From Bacteroidia bacterium (lineage in GTDB: Bacteria; Bacteroidota; Bacteroidia; B-17B0; Aurantibacillaceae): 44,768 bases of DNA. Positions 7,733 through 16,158 of this stretch are shown here, piece by piece (the first letter of the stretch is position 1; each line of letters starts with the position of its first letter). The notes under the pieces are model-generated. The model did no database searches, was not told where the DNA came from, and saw only the letters and a program-made list of their open reading frames with translations. The stretch spans positions 1 to 44,768 of the forward strand of contig JAOAHO010000006.1 in assembly GCA_026415195.1 (NCBI GenBank), given 5' to 3'. The position numbers and the translations under genes are program-made.

Positions 7733-9688
7733 TTACTTGGATATGATTTTATATTCCGTCCTTCGGTTGATGGCTTTATTTTCCGGTGTGGTGTTCGGAA
7801 CTTTAGGCCTTAAATCGGCATAACCTTTATAGATCAACCTTGAAGGTTGAATTTTTCCTTCCTGAACCAAATAGTCATACACGGCTTTTGCCCGGTTCAT
7901 GGAAAGGGTGGTGTTATGCTTTCTGTCGCCGGTATTGTCAGTGTGGCCTGATATTTCAATTTTCACGGTGTTGTTTTTTCTTAAAAACTCAATTAATTTG
8001 TTCAGTTCCGTTTTGCTTTCGGGCTTTAAGTCCCATTTGTTGACATCAAAGAAAATATTTTTAAGCACAATGGCATTTCCGGTGTCAATCGGAATCATGG
8101 GGATTTGAATGATGAAAGGTTTATCAATCGAGATATTTTCGGGTATGTCAAAGCTTTCACTGAAAAACATGTATCCCTCGCATTCGGCATGAAAAACATA
8201 TTTCTGATTGCTGTTCATCACCTGAAGAAACTCACCGTTGGAAGAAGAAAAAATTTCCCTTTCATAAGTTGTTTGGCCCGGCCTTGCAGTTCGTATTAGT
8301 GCCTGAAGGGGTTTTTGTGTTTTAGCATCAAACACTTTTCCTTTGACATAAGTAATGGATTGTGGCCGGAGGCTTTCAGGGATTTCAAAACCGTAAATAT
8401 CCAATCCGCCATAGCCGCCTTCACGATTGCTGGCAAAGAAAGCTATTTTTCCGTCGGGCCCCACCAGTAAGCTGTTCTCATCGGATGCAGTGTTAATGGG
8501 ATATCCCAGATTCACAGGTTCCGACCAGGAACCATCTTCTTTTCTTTTCGACATAAAAATATCCAACCCTCCCATACCCGTATGGCCTTCACTACTAAAA
8601 TACAACGTCTTGTTATCGGGATGTATAAATACAGATTCTTCTTTATATGGAGTGTTCACCACATCGCTCAATCTGACAGCTTCATTAAACTGGCCATTTT
8701 CATCTATGGTGCTCATGTAAATATCTTGCTGTTTGATTTCCCCCCGAACCACCATGCCCCGGATAAAGTAAAGGGTTTTACCGTCGCTGCTGAAGCTGGG
8801 TTGGGTTTCCCAGTGCTGGGTATTGATTTTTGGTCCTGCATTCCGGGGCTTCGACCATTTACCGTTCACTTTCACCGAATAAAAAATATCACAACTTCCA
8901 TAACCTTTTCTGTCGGGGCTTCCGTAATCCCCGTAGGGGGTGGCACAGGAAGCAAAAAAAAGAATATTACCGTCGGCCGATAAACTGGGCGCCCCTTCAT
9001 TTCCTTGGGAATTGATATTCATAATCGGAACAGCTTCTGTCCATTTACCATTCTGTTTTTCACTAATAAAAAAGTCTTCGTTTTTAACATCAGGATAATC
9101 CTTATATGGAATGGCCCTAGTAAACAAAAACTGATTGCCGTCGGCTGTGATGGAAGGAAAATATTCATCCATGGGCGTATTGATGCCACTGCCCAGATTT
9201 TGTGGATTAAATTTCACAGGCCTTTTCATTTGTTCGGCAGCAAAACGTGCGTTTTTGATATATCGTTCAGCCTCTGGCTTGATATCAGGATTAACTTTGG
9301 GTTGCTTCAGATACAATTGAAAATGCTTTTCGGCTTCCTCATATTTCATTAAATAAAATTGAACCAACCCCAATTCATAATACGCCCTGGGAAAAAAGGA
9401 AGGATTTATTTCCAATGCCTTTTTATATGCCAATTCGGCATCAGGAAGTTTATTTTTTTCCGCATAAAGCTGCCCCATAGCTAAGTATGCTTCAATAAAG
9501 GCAGGATCTTCTTTGATACATTTTTGTAACTCGGCCAGGGCAGGTTCATATCGATATCCCTGATAATGCCTTAATCCCTCTTCATAATATTTAATGGCCT
9601 TCTTGTTGGTTGATGTGTATGTTTTATTAATTTGTGAATAACATGCTCCAAAAATTATACCAAGAATAAATATTAATTTTATTCTCAT
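7733..9688 (-). CDS. PorE-like lipoprotein: TPR, PD40 propeller, CRD, OmpA domain
   Basis: A 651-residue protein. The start at 9688 gives a signal peptide with a lipobox-like end (LIFILGIIFGAC), so I predict an outer-membrane-anchored lipoprotein. Domains in order: TPR repeats around 30-150; PD40/TolB-like beta-propeller around 165-430, with repeated PSxxxDGxxLFFxS blades; a carboxypeptidase-regulatory-like domain around 435-530 (VKGKVFDAKTQKPLQALI); and a C-terminal OmpA domain (ISGHTDNTGDRKHNTTLSMN) that should bind peptidoglycan. This exact order is that of PorE, a T9SS component that ties the secretion rings to peptidoglycan. Bacteroidota often carry several such proteins, so it could be a paralogue. 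porT elsewhere in the window makes a T9SS connection reasonable. Confidence 0.82.
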   Translation of the reverse strand: MRIKLIFILGIIFGACYSQINKTYTSTNKKAIKYYEEGLRHYQGYRYEPALAELQKCIKEDPAFIEAYLAMGQLYAEKNKLPDAELAYKKALEINPSFFPRAYYELGLVQFYLMKYEEAEKHFQLYLKQPKVNPDIKPEAERYIKNARFAAEQMKRPVKFNPQNLGSGINTPMDEYFPSITADGNQFLFTRAIPYKDYPDVKNEDFFISEKQNGKWTEAVPIMNINSQGNEGAPSLSADGNILFFASCATPYGDYGSPDRKGYGSCDIFYSVKVNGKWSKPRNAGPKINTQHWETQPSFSSDGKTLYFIRGMVVRGEIKQQDIYMSTIDENGQFNEAVRLSDVVNTPYKEESVFIHPDNKTLYFSSEGHTGMGGLDIFMSKRKEDGSWSEPVNLGYPINTASDENSLLVGPDGKIAFFASNREGGYGGLDIYGFEIPESLRPQSITYVKGKVFDAKTQKPLQALIRTARPGQTTYEREIFSSSNGEFLQVMNSNQKYVFHAECEGYMFFSESFDIPENISIDKPFIIQIPMIPIDTGNAIVLKNIFFDVNKWDLKPESKTELNKLIEFLRKNNTVKIEISGHTDNTGDRKHNTTLSMNRAKAVYDYLVQEGKIQPSRLIYKGYADLRPKVPNTTPENKAINRRTEYKIISK

Positions 9689-9693
9689 TTTAT

Positions 9694-11565
9694 TTACCTG
9701 AATGTAATGCCCGACCATTTTTCCAAAACCCTCTTTTGTCTGTCATTTATATTTTCATCTAATCTTAAAACATTTCTTTTTAAAATATCCACTTTCATGG
9801 CTTTTGCCTTCAATTTCACATGCTTAAATTTATTTCTCTTACTGTTTTTAGGCCGCATTACCTCCAGGGTTACTAAATCTCCTTCTTTAAGGTTTTTGTA
9901 AAAATTTTGAATTATTTCCACATCCATGGTGGAAGCAGAAAAATAACTGCCGTTCAGTGCATACAATTCGTCATACTGCCTGATGCCCAGAGCCTTTCCG
10001 AATGCATCAAGCCGGGTGATATCCGAGACAAAAAAACGATTCGTCATGGGATTATATTCCATATCAAAACTTCCCAGGGTAAACCCTTTTATATATGTAC
10101 TGTCTTGGTATATGATTCCTGCATATTTCAGGCATTCCGCAAATGGCAAAGGATTTCCGTTTTCCACATATTTCCTGAAAAATCCCCTTACTTCCGGGTA
10201 GGTCAACTGCGTGATTTCATCGAAAAGCATATCATCTTTAAAGCTTTTGTTTTTGCCATACCTTTTTCCTAAATCAGACACTAACTTCCTCATGTCATAC
10301 TTTCCATCGCTAAGATGCAACAACAGTAAATCAAGGCACATATTAATCAAGGCACCTTTTTCATAAACATTAGTGTATTCTTTGTTCATTTCAGGAAGCA
10401 AAACATTTTTACTCATTTCGGTAAAGCTGAGTTTATCGTTGAAATGGTTTCTGCTGTTTTCTAATTTTTCTATCATCACACTCAGGAATTCATCGATGTC
10501 AATAATGCCTGCCAAAAGTTGGGAATGATGCGATGAATATTCCGTCAGGCCTTCGTAAAGCCAAAGATGCTTACTCATTTTGGGAAAGAGGTAATCGAAA
10601 TTTCCGATTTCCTCGGAATGAAGAGTCAATGGCGTTACCACATGAAAAAATTCATGCGCACACACATCCCTCAGGGTTTGCACCAGATATGAAGTATCAC
10701 TTTCCAGCAATGAATACATGGATGAATTATTATGCTCCAAAGCCCCCGTAGAACCGGAAAGAGGCGGCTTATCATGAAAATAAAATATAAAGGCATATTT
10801 ATCCACTGGAAGCTTGCCTCCCAAATAATCCCGTTGGGCATACAATATCTCACTGATGGTTCGGGCTATGAATTTGGAGTTTATTTTTTTATTCGGCGAA
10901 TAGCAACCAATCCAAACATCCATATTGTCCACTTTGATTTTAAGGGTATCAGGAAGGCAGTACATTGTGGGTGAATCTACCAGTTCATGGTATGAGGAAG
11001 GGTATAATGTATCGGAAAACCGATTAACCGATATGCGTTGAAGGCCCGTTATCGGATAAAAACCCTCCGGCTTATAAACCGTTATTTTGATAGGCTTATC
11101 CTCGTGTTTGTATATATATCCGAATACTCCATGATGGTTCAAAACAAAATTTTTGTCTTTTTCAAAATTAGTTCCGGCTGGCTCAAATACTTGTTTTTTT
11201 TTTTCTTTATTATCCCATGTGTCATCCACAAAGTAGGTTATATATACAGGCACATTCGTTTTAAAAGCATAAATGTTTTCATTGTAACGACGATAAGGGA
11301 TATTACTTTTCTGTTCATCAGTAATAATTAGGTTTGAAATGTATTTACCAAAATCATATTTGTCGTATGTACCAGGCACTACGGCTGGAAAGCAGAACCA
11401 TATACTGTCGGAAGATATCAGATTAATTTTTGCCCTTACAGTTAAGCGGTCGTCATTGATTTCTTTCAAATTAAGCGTATAGCTGATAATCTGGCTCTTA
11501 ATCCATTTAGCATGTAATGAAATTAAAACCCATATACTGATGCAAAAAAATTTATTTAAACACAT
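9694..11565 (-). CDS. M61 family metallopeptidase with C-terminal PDZ-like domain
   Basis: A 623-residue secreted zinc peptidase. The start at 11565 gives a signal peptide (MCLNKFFCISIWVLISLHA). The zinc motif is HEFFH with ligands His304 and His308 and catalytic Glu305; the third ligand is the glutamate in LWLYEGLTEY about 40 residues on. Family M61 (glycyl aminopeptidase-like) has exactly this spacing, with an N-terminal beta domain before it. The C-terminal part (DAFGKALGIRQYDELYALNG) looks like a PDZ domain. Its start overlaps the CPBP stop by 14 nt, and the PorE-like gene starts 5 nt after its stop, so the operon is translationally coupled. Substrate is unknown; an envelope quality-control role is inferred. 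Confidence 0.85.
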   Translation of the reverse strand: MCLNKFFCISIWVLISLHAKWIKSQIISYTLNLKEINDDRLTVRAKINLISSDSIWFCFPAVVPGTYDKYDFGKYISNLIITDEQKSNIPYRRYNENIYAFKTNVPVYITYFVDDTWDNKEKKKQVFEPAGTNFEKDKNFVLNHHGVFGYIYKHEDKPIKITVYKPEGFYPITGLQRISVNRFSDTLYPSSYHELVDSPTMYCLPDTLKIKVDNMDVWIGCYSPNKKINSKFIARTISEILYAQRDYLGGKLPVDKYAFIFYFHDKPPLSGSTGALEHNNSSMYSLLESDTSYLVQTLRDVCAHEFFHVVTPLTLHSEEIGNFDYLFPKMSKHLWLYEGLTEYSSHHSQLLAGIIDIDEFLSVMIEKLENSRNHFNDKLSFTEMSKNVLLPEMNKEYTNVYEKGALINMCLDLLLLHLSDGKYDMRKLVSDLGKRYGKNKSFKDDMLFDEITQLTYPEVRGFFRKYVENGNPLPFAECLKYAGIIYQDSTYIKGFTLGSFDMEYNPMTNRFFVSDITRLDAFGKALGIRQYDELYALNGSYFSASTMDVEIIQNFYKNLKEGDLVTLEVMRPKNSKRNKFKHVKLKAKAMKVDILKRNVLRLDENINDRQKRVLEKWSGITFR

Positions 11566-12493
11566 AATATGAAATTGAAAGTTTGAATTTATTAATGATA
11601 ATGAGAGAGAAAAATGATAATCCGGCAGTAACAAAAATCAACTCCGACCATGCATTTTGCGCAACCGTAACAAACAGGGCGTTAGTTTTTAATACGGAAT
11701 TTTCCGATGTGATTAAGATACCACTTAACAAATTGTGAATCAAATGAATTCCCCAGGCCATTTCCAATCCCTCGGTAATTACCGTAATAAATCCTAGTCC
11801 CAAACCAAATATGAAGTAAAATAGCAACATAACTTCAAAACCAAAGGCTTTTATTTCAGGGTTTGAAGCATGCGAAATAGAAAACAACAATGCACTGATA
11901 ATGATGGCCGGAATGGAATTTTTTGTTAGGAAAGTTATTCCCTGAATCAGGTAGGATCTGAATAAAAATTCTTCCACAAATGTCTGAATAGGAACGCAAA
12001 CAAACAAAACAGGTAACATATAAAAAAAATCGGGTGTTTTAAAATTAGGTATCAGATTTTCGTTTTCAAAAAACAAGCTATTTAAAAAAATCAGAATATT
12101 AAATATTCCCCATATCATGATACTATTGCAAAAAAAATTCCATCGAAATTTGGCGGAATGGCTGATAAAACTCATGAATTTTCTTTTATGTAACAAAATG
12201 GCAAGGAAAATACCCGGTAAGGTTATAATAAAAATCAAAAATTGAAGAAACATTATAAAATTAACGCTTAAATCCGTGGCTTCAGAATCAAAAAGGATTT
12301 GCTTGTTTTTTTGAATTATTTCATTGGTGAAGCCGTTTTTATGAAGACTTGAAATCAACGGCATGGTGGCAATAAGCCCTCCAATCAAATAAAACAGAAC
12401 AATTATGAATAAGCCTAAAATAAATAAGCTGAAATTATTTCTTCCCGATTGACTTGCCCGGGCAATAAAACGATTATGAAATTCGTAGTCCAT
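11552..12493 (-). CDS. CPBP-family intramembrane metalloprotease
   Basis: A 313-residue polytopic membrane protein of the CPBP/Abi family related to eukaryotic Rce1. The signature motifs are EEFLFRSYLIQG (paired glutamates and Arg), FSISHAS (His) and WGIHLIHNLLSG (His), which together form the glutamate-based metal site inside the membrane. Bacterial members process peptides or act in envelope maintenance, but the substrate of this one cannot be read from sequence. It is the first gene of a five-gene leftward operon and is coupled to the M61 peptidase by overlap, so the operon pairs an intramembrane and a secreted protease with an OmpA-type lipoprotein. Only 52 bp separate it from the divergent peroxidase gene. 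Confidence 0.87.
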   Translation of the reverse strand: MDYEFHNRFIARASQSGRNNFSLFILGLFIIVLFYLIGGLIATMPLISSLHKNGFTNEIIQKNKQILFDSEATDLSVNFIMFLQFLIFIITLPGIFLAILLHKRKFMSFISHSAKFRWNFFCNSIMIWGIFNILIFLNSLFFENENLIPNFKTPDFFYMLPVLFVCVPIQTFVEEFLFRSYLIQGITFLTKNSIPAIIISALLFSISHASNPEIKAFGFEVMLLFYFIFGLGLGFITVITEGLEMAWGIHLIHNLLSGILITSENSVLKTNALFVTVAQNAWSELIFVTAGLSFFSLIIINKFKLSISYYVFK

Positions 12494-12510
12494 TTTATAA
12501 AGTTTCTCCT

Positions 12511-12518
12511 TAAATTTG
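12511..12518 (+). promoter_or_regulatory. Candidate -7 element (TAAATTTG) for the peroxidase operon
   Basis: TAAATTTG matches TAnnTTTG. Transcription would start near 12525, about 20 nt before the ATG at 12546. It sits in the only gap between the leftward envelope operon and the rightward housekeeping run. Confidence 0.5.
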
Positions 12519-12545
12519 CTCTAAATTAATAAATACATAAATGCC

Positions 12546-13508
12546 ATGCCAAAAATAATTACCATTCAAACTTTAGCATTTTTTTTATTTCTTATTTCTT
12601 GCTCAGATCAAAAGGAACAATATGCCAATACCATTGAAAAACTGGGAGAAAAGCTATTTTTTGATCCCATTCTGTCGCGTGATAGTACGGTAAGTTGTGC
12701 AAGTTGTCATAAGCCGGAATATGCTTTTGCCGATAACACACCCACAAGCAAAGGTGTTTTTGGAAGAATGGGCGACAGGAATACCCCTTCGGCCATGAAC
12801 ATGGCTAATCGGAATCACTACTTCTGGGATGGCCGTGCTGCCACGCTTGAAGAACAGGCTTTGGGCCCCATTGAAAACCCCATTGAAATGGATCTTCCCC
12901 TGAGTGAAGCCATCCGCCGCCTGAACCGTAATCCTTATTATAAAAAATCTTTCGAATTGTTATTTAACAGCCCCCCCACTCGCGAACTCCTGGCAAAAGC
13001 CATTGCTGATTTTGAACGAACACTCGAAACCCCCGATACTCCATTCGACGACTATATCAGGCGTAAAGATTCATCCGAATTTCCCGCTGCAGCTCGAAGG
13101 GGACTTGCGCTATTCAACGGAAAAGCAAAATGCTTCGAATGCCACTTCGGCGTAGATTTCACCGGCAATGACCAATTCCGAAACCTAGGCCTTTACAACG
13201 AAAAAGATTTGAAAGACAAAGGAAGATACAATGTAACGAAAAATCCAAAAGACCTTGGAAAATTTAAAACACCCGGACTACGCAATATTGCGCTTACGGC
13301 CCCTTACATGCATAACGGAATGCACAAAACCTTAAAAGAAGTGATTGAATACTATAACGATCCGGATAAGTTTGTAAATAACAGCATCAACCGCGATACA
13401 TTGATGAAGCCTTTGGGATTAAGTGAACAGGAAAAATCTGATTTGGAAGCATTCCTTTTGACATTAACCGACCGCCGATTCAGGAAAAATAATGAACGAA
13501 AAAATTAA
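12546..13508 (+). CDS. Di-heme cytochrome c peroxidase / MauG-family lipoprotein
   Basis: A 320-residue periplasmic protein with a lipoprotein signal (FFLFLISC, Cys19) and two c-type heme motifs: CASCH at 51-55 and CFECH at 196-200. The body matches bacterial cytochrome c peroxidases and MauG-like proteins: EKLFFDPILSRDSTVSC, a conserved FWDGRAATLEEQALGPIENP, and near the end KTPGLRNIALTAPYMHNG, where a methionine may act as distal ligand. The family reduces hydrogen peroxide with electrons from cytochromes, or oxidises protein substrates. The last 17 nt overlap hpt, so the two are translated from one message. A link to purine salvage is not evident. Confidence 0.9.
   Translation: MPKIITIQTLAFFLFLISCSDQKEQYANTIEKLGEKLFFDPILSRDSTVSCASCHKPEYAFADNTPTSKGVFGRMGDRNTPSAMNMANRNHYFWDGRAATLEEQALGPIENPIEMDLPLSEAIRRLNRNPYYKKSFELLFNSPPTRELLAKAIADFERTLETPDTPFDDYIRRKDSSEFPAAARRGLALFNGKAKCFECHFGVDFTGNDQFRNLGLYNEKDLKDKGRYNVTKNPKDLGKFKTPGLRNIALTAPYMHNGMHKTLKEVIEYYNDPDKFVNNSINRDTLMKPLGLSEQEKSDLEAFLLTLTDRRFRKNNERKN
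12550..12557 (-). promoter_or_regulatory. Weak candidate -7 element for the CPBP-led operon
   Basis: Reading leftward, TATTTTTG fits TAnnTTTG and would start transcription near 12543, 50 nt before the CPBP start. It lies inside the first codons of the divergent peroxidase gene, and no -33 box is correctly spaced, so support is thin. Confidence 0.25.
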
Positions 13509-14031
13509 AATCCTCGATAAATATTTCAAACCCTATATTCCCCATGCCAAAATAGAAAATGCTGTAAACCAAATGGCATCAAAAATCAATGCCGATTTTC
13601 AGGATAAAAATCCTCTCTGTGTTTCTATTTTGAACGGTTCATTCATGTTTGCCTCCGACATTTTAAAAAAATTCAAATTTCCACTTCAATTAGAATTTTT
13701 AAAATTAAGCAGTTACTCCGGTACGGTTCAGGAAAAAGAAGTAAAACAACTCATCGGCATGCATTCTCCTGAAAGAAACCGTCATATCCTAATTTTAGAA
13801 GACATTGTAGACACCGGAAATACCCTTGAAAAAATAATCCAATCCTTGCAGGAATTCGAACCCCTTGATATCAAAATTGCCACATTGTTTTTCAAACCAG
13901 GATGCTATAAAAAATCCTATTCTATCGATTATGTGGGGCTGGAAATTGGGAATGAATTTATTGTCGGTTACGGGCTTGATTACAATGGTTACGGTCGAAA
14001 TTTGGCAGATATTTATGTGGTATGCGAATAA
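13492..14031 (+). CDS. hpt: Hypoxanthine phosphoribosyltransferase
   Basis: A 179-residue cytosolic purine-salvage enzyme that converts hypoxanthine or guanine plus PRPP to IMP or GMP. The PRPP-binding motif ILEDIVDTGNTLE is at about residues 100-113, with SILNGSFMFASDIL before it (PRPP loop) and a C-terminal VGYGLDYNGYGRNLADIYV that is the standard end of this enzyme. Length and motifs are complete. It starts inside the end of the peroxidase gene and is followed after 31 nt by adk, another nucleotide-metabolism gene, an arrangement that is sensible for purine balance. Confidence 0.95.
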   Translation: MNEKIKILDKYFKPYIPHAKIENAVNQMASKINADFQDKNPLCVSILNGSFMFASDILKKFKFPLQLEFLKLSSYSGTVQEKEVKQLIGMHSPERNRHILILEDIVDTGNTLEKIIQSLQEFEPLDIKIATLFFKPGCYKKSYSIDYVGLEIGNEFIVGYGLDYNGYGRNLADIYVVCE

Positions 14032-14062
14032 TGCCTATTTTTATATTCGAAATTACTGAACC

Positions 14063-15145
14063 ATGGAAAAATTCAACATCGTGTTGTTTGGGCCACCGGG
14101 AGCAGGAAAAGGCACCCAGTCGCAATTACTGATTGATAAATTTGGTTTTACGCATCTTAGTACGGGGGATTTGCTGCGTGCAGAAATTGCCGCTGGAAGT
14201 GAGCTCGGAAAAAAAGCCAAAGAAATCATGGATAGAGGCGAATTAGTCAGTGATGAAATCGTTATAGATATCATTGAAAAAAAAGTCCAGGAAAATATTT
14301 CCCATAAAGGCTTTATTTTCGACGGATTTCCACGCACCACGGCTCAGGCTATTGCCCTCGACGATTTATTGCAACGCTATCGTCAGTCCATCAATGGTAT
14401 GATTGCCCTGGAAGTCAAAGATGAAATTTTGCTGGAGCGTCTTTTGAATCGGGGCAGAACCTCAGGGCGTCCTGACGACCAGGATGAAACAATTATACGC
14501 AACCGTATCGAAGAATATAAGAACAAAACCCTTCCCGTTAAAGAATACTATATCCAACAAGGCAAATACCATTCCATTCCCGGAGAGGGGACCGTGGAAG
14601 AAGTCTTTAACTTGATATGCGAACGTCTGGAATTCATTAAAGCAGAAAATGAACTCACCCAACTTGAATATGACATTGAAAATCTTGACTTAACCATCAG
14701 CGACATCGACCGCCTGCCTGAAACCGACGCTATGTTTGAACTGGAAATTAAAAGCGTCAGCAGGGCTATGGATGAAGACAATCATGAAGACGAAGATGTG
14801 ATAACAAAACCTGCAATAAAAAAAATATCCTCCACCACAAAAAGTAAAATAACGAAAAAAAAATCCGCTTCTGCCAAAAAATCTTCCAAAGCAAAAAATA
14901 ATTCCAAGAAAAAATTAAAACCCAACTCATTATCCAAACGCAAATCGTTTGCCCAAAAAACCAAAACCGCCAAACCGAAAAATAAAATTTCAAAGAAAAA
15001 ATCAAACAATTTAAAAAATAAAAAGGTAAAATCGCCATCTCCAAAAAAATCAAAAGTTTCGGGTAAGAAATCAAGGACTACTTCCGCCAAAACAAAAATC
15101 AAAAGATCGACTAAAAAAGCTACTCCGAAGAAAAAGAAGCGATAA
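14063..15145 (+). CDS. adk: Adenylate kinase with long lysine-rich C-terminal tail
   Basis: Residues 1 to about 192 are a complete short-LID adenylate kinase (AMP + ATP to 2 ADP). The P-loop is GPPGAGKGT at 10-18, the AMP site is THLSTGDLLRAE, FIFDGFPRT follows, and the LID region is NRGRTSGRPDDQDETIIRNR. Most bacterial enzymes end here. This one continues through an acidic linker (about 193-245, with MDEDNHEDEDV) into a tail of about 115 residues, of which I count 44 lysines along with many Ser, Thr, Ala and Pro in motifs such as KKSKVSGKKS. That is the composition of histone H1 or bacterial H1-like proteins. The reading frame is uninterrupted to the stop just before obg, so I read it as one protein. 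The tail may bind RNA, DNA or ribosomes. Confidence 0.93.
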   Translation: MEKFNIVLFGPPGAGKGTQSQLLIDKFGFTHLSTGDLLRAEIAAGSELGKKAKEIMDRGELVSDEIVIDIIEKKVQENISHKGFIFDGFPRTTAQAIALDDLLQRYRQSINGMIALEVKDEILLERLLNRGRTSGRPDDQDETIIRNRIEEYKNKTLPVKEYYIQQGKYHSIPGEGTVEEVFNLICERLEFIKAENELTQLEYDIENLDLTISDIDRLPETDAMFELEIKSVSRAMDEDNHEDEDVITKPAIKKISSTTKSKITKKKSASAKKSSKAKNNSKKKLKPNSLSKRKSFAQKTKTAKPKNKISKKKSNNLKNKKVKSPSPKKSKVSGKKSRTTSAKTKIKRSTKKATPKKKKR

Positions 15146-15147
15146 AG

Positions 15148-16158
15148 GTGGAACATAATTTCGTTGACCAAATCCGTGTCTATCTGCGAAGCGGAAAAGG
15201 CGGAAGCGGAGCCATACATTTTCACAGAGACAAACTGACGGCATTTGGCGGCCCCGACGGCGGAGACGGCGGACGCGGCGGACATATTATTTTAAAAGGG
15301 AACAGTCACTTATGGACATTGCTTCATCTCCGATACAAAAAACATATTTTCGCCGGTGATGGTGAAAACGGAAAAGGAGGAAATTCAACGGGGAAAAACG
15401 GAAAAGACGTTATTGTGGAAGTTCCCTTAGGATGCGTGGTAAAAGATGAACACGGAAAAGTATTGGCAGAGGTATTGAATGACGGTGAAGAAATTATCCT
15501 GCTGAAAGGCGGACGCGGCGGGAAAGGGAATGCCTTTTTCAAAACCGACGTCAGGCAGTCGCCCAAATTTGCTCAGGAAGGAGAAAGCGGTACGGAAGGC
15601 TGGTTTACGCTGGAATTAAAAATTCTGGCAGATGTCGGGCTGGTAGGTTTCCCGAATGCCGGAAAATCTACATTACTGGCTTCGATCAGTGCAGCCAAAC
15701 CCGAAATTGCCGACTACCCCTTCACCACCCTTGTGCCCAATCTTGGAATTGTTCCCTACAAAGACTACCAAAGCTTCATCATGGCCGATATCCCCGGTAT
15801 CATTGAAGGTGCACATGAAGGTCGTGGTTTGGGACTACGTTTTCTCCGGCATATTGAAAGAAATTCGGTTTTGCTTTTTATGGTCAGTGCCGAAAATGCC
15901 AACGTATGGAATGAATATAAAATTCTGTTGAATGAACTTAAAGCTTACAGCCCCGAGTTAATGAAAAAAAGAAGAATTCTTGCCATTACCAAATCCGATA
16001 TCCTCGACACTGAACTGATGCGTGAAATGGAAAAAGAAATCAAAGCCAAAAACAAAGGTAAAAATAAAATCCCTTTCATTTTTATCTCTTCCGTCACGGG
16101 TTATCATCTTGATAAACTAAAAGATCTAATTTGGCAGGAATTACATGATCATTCCTGA
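15148..16158 (+). CDS. obg: GTPase Obg/CgtA
   Basis: A 336-residue ribosome-associated GTPase acting in 50S subunit assembly and stress signalling. The glycine-rich Obg fold occupies about residues 1-160 (VYLRSGKGGSGAIHFHRDK, GGPDGGDGGRGGHI). The G domain follows: G1 GFPNAGKST at 166-174, then YPFTTLVPNLG and DIPGIIEGAHEG, with TKSD as G4. It lacks the extra C-terminal OCT domain, as is usual in this phylum. The start is a GTG at 15148, two nt after the adk stop, preceded by a weak AAAGG. adk-obg adjacency is common in Bacteroidota. Its stop overlaps the next gene by 14 nt. Confidence 0.96.
   Translation: MEHNFVDQIRVYLRSGKGGSGAIHFHRDKLTAFGGPDGGDGGRGGHIILKGNSHLWTLLHLRYKKHIFAGDGENGKGGNSTGKNGKDVIVEVPLGCVVKDEHGKVLAEVLNDGEEIILLKGGRGGKGNAFFKTDVRQSPKFAQEGESGTEGWFTLELKILADVGLVGFPNAGKSTLLASISAAKPEIADYPFTTLVPNLGIVPYKDYQSFIMADIPGIIEGAHEGRGLGLRFLRHIERNSVLLFMVSAENANVWNEYKILLNELKAYSPELMKKRRILAITKSDILDTELMREMEKEIKAKNKGKNKIPFIFISSVTGYHLDKLKDLIWQELHDHS

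Noticed and set aside
14640-15145. Possibility that the adk tail is a frameshift artefact or a separate H1-like gene
   Set aside because: The frame is continuous, there is no internal start with promoter, and the tail ends exactly where the operon gap before obg begins.
14782-15285. 167-residue antisense frame opposite the adk tail and obg start
   Set aside because: Its Phe/Leu-rich sequence is simply the complement of lysine codons and glycine-rich Obg sequence; no independent evidence of coding.
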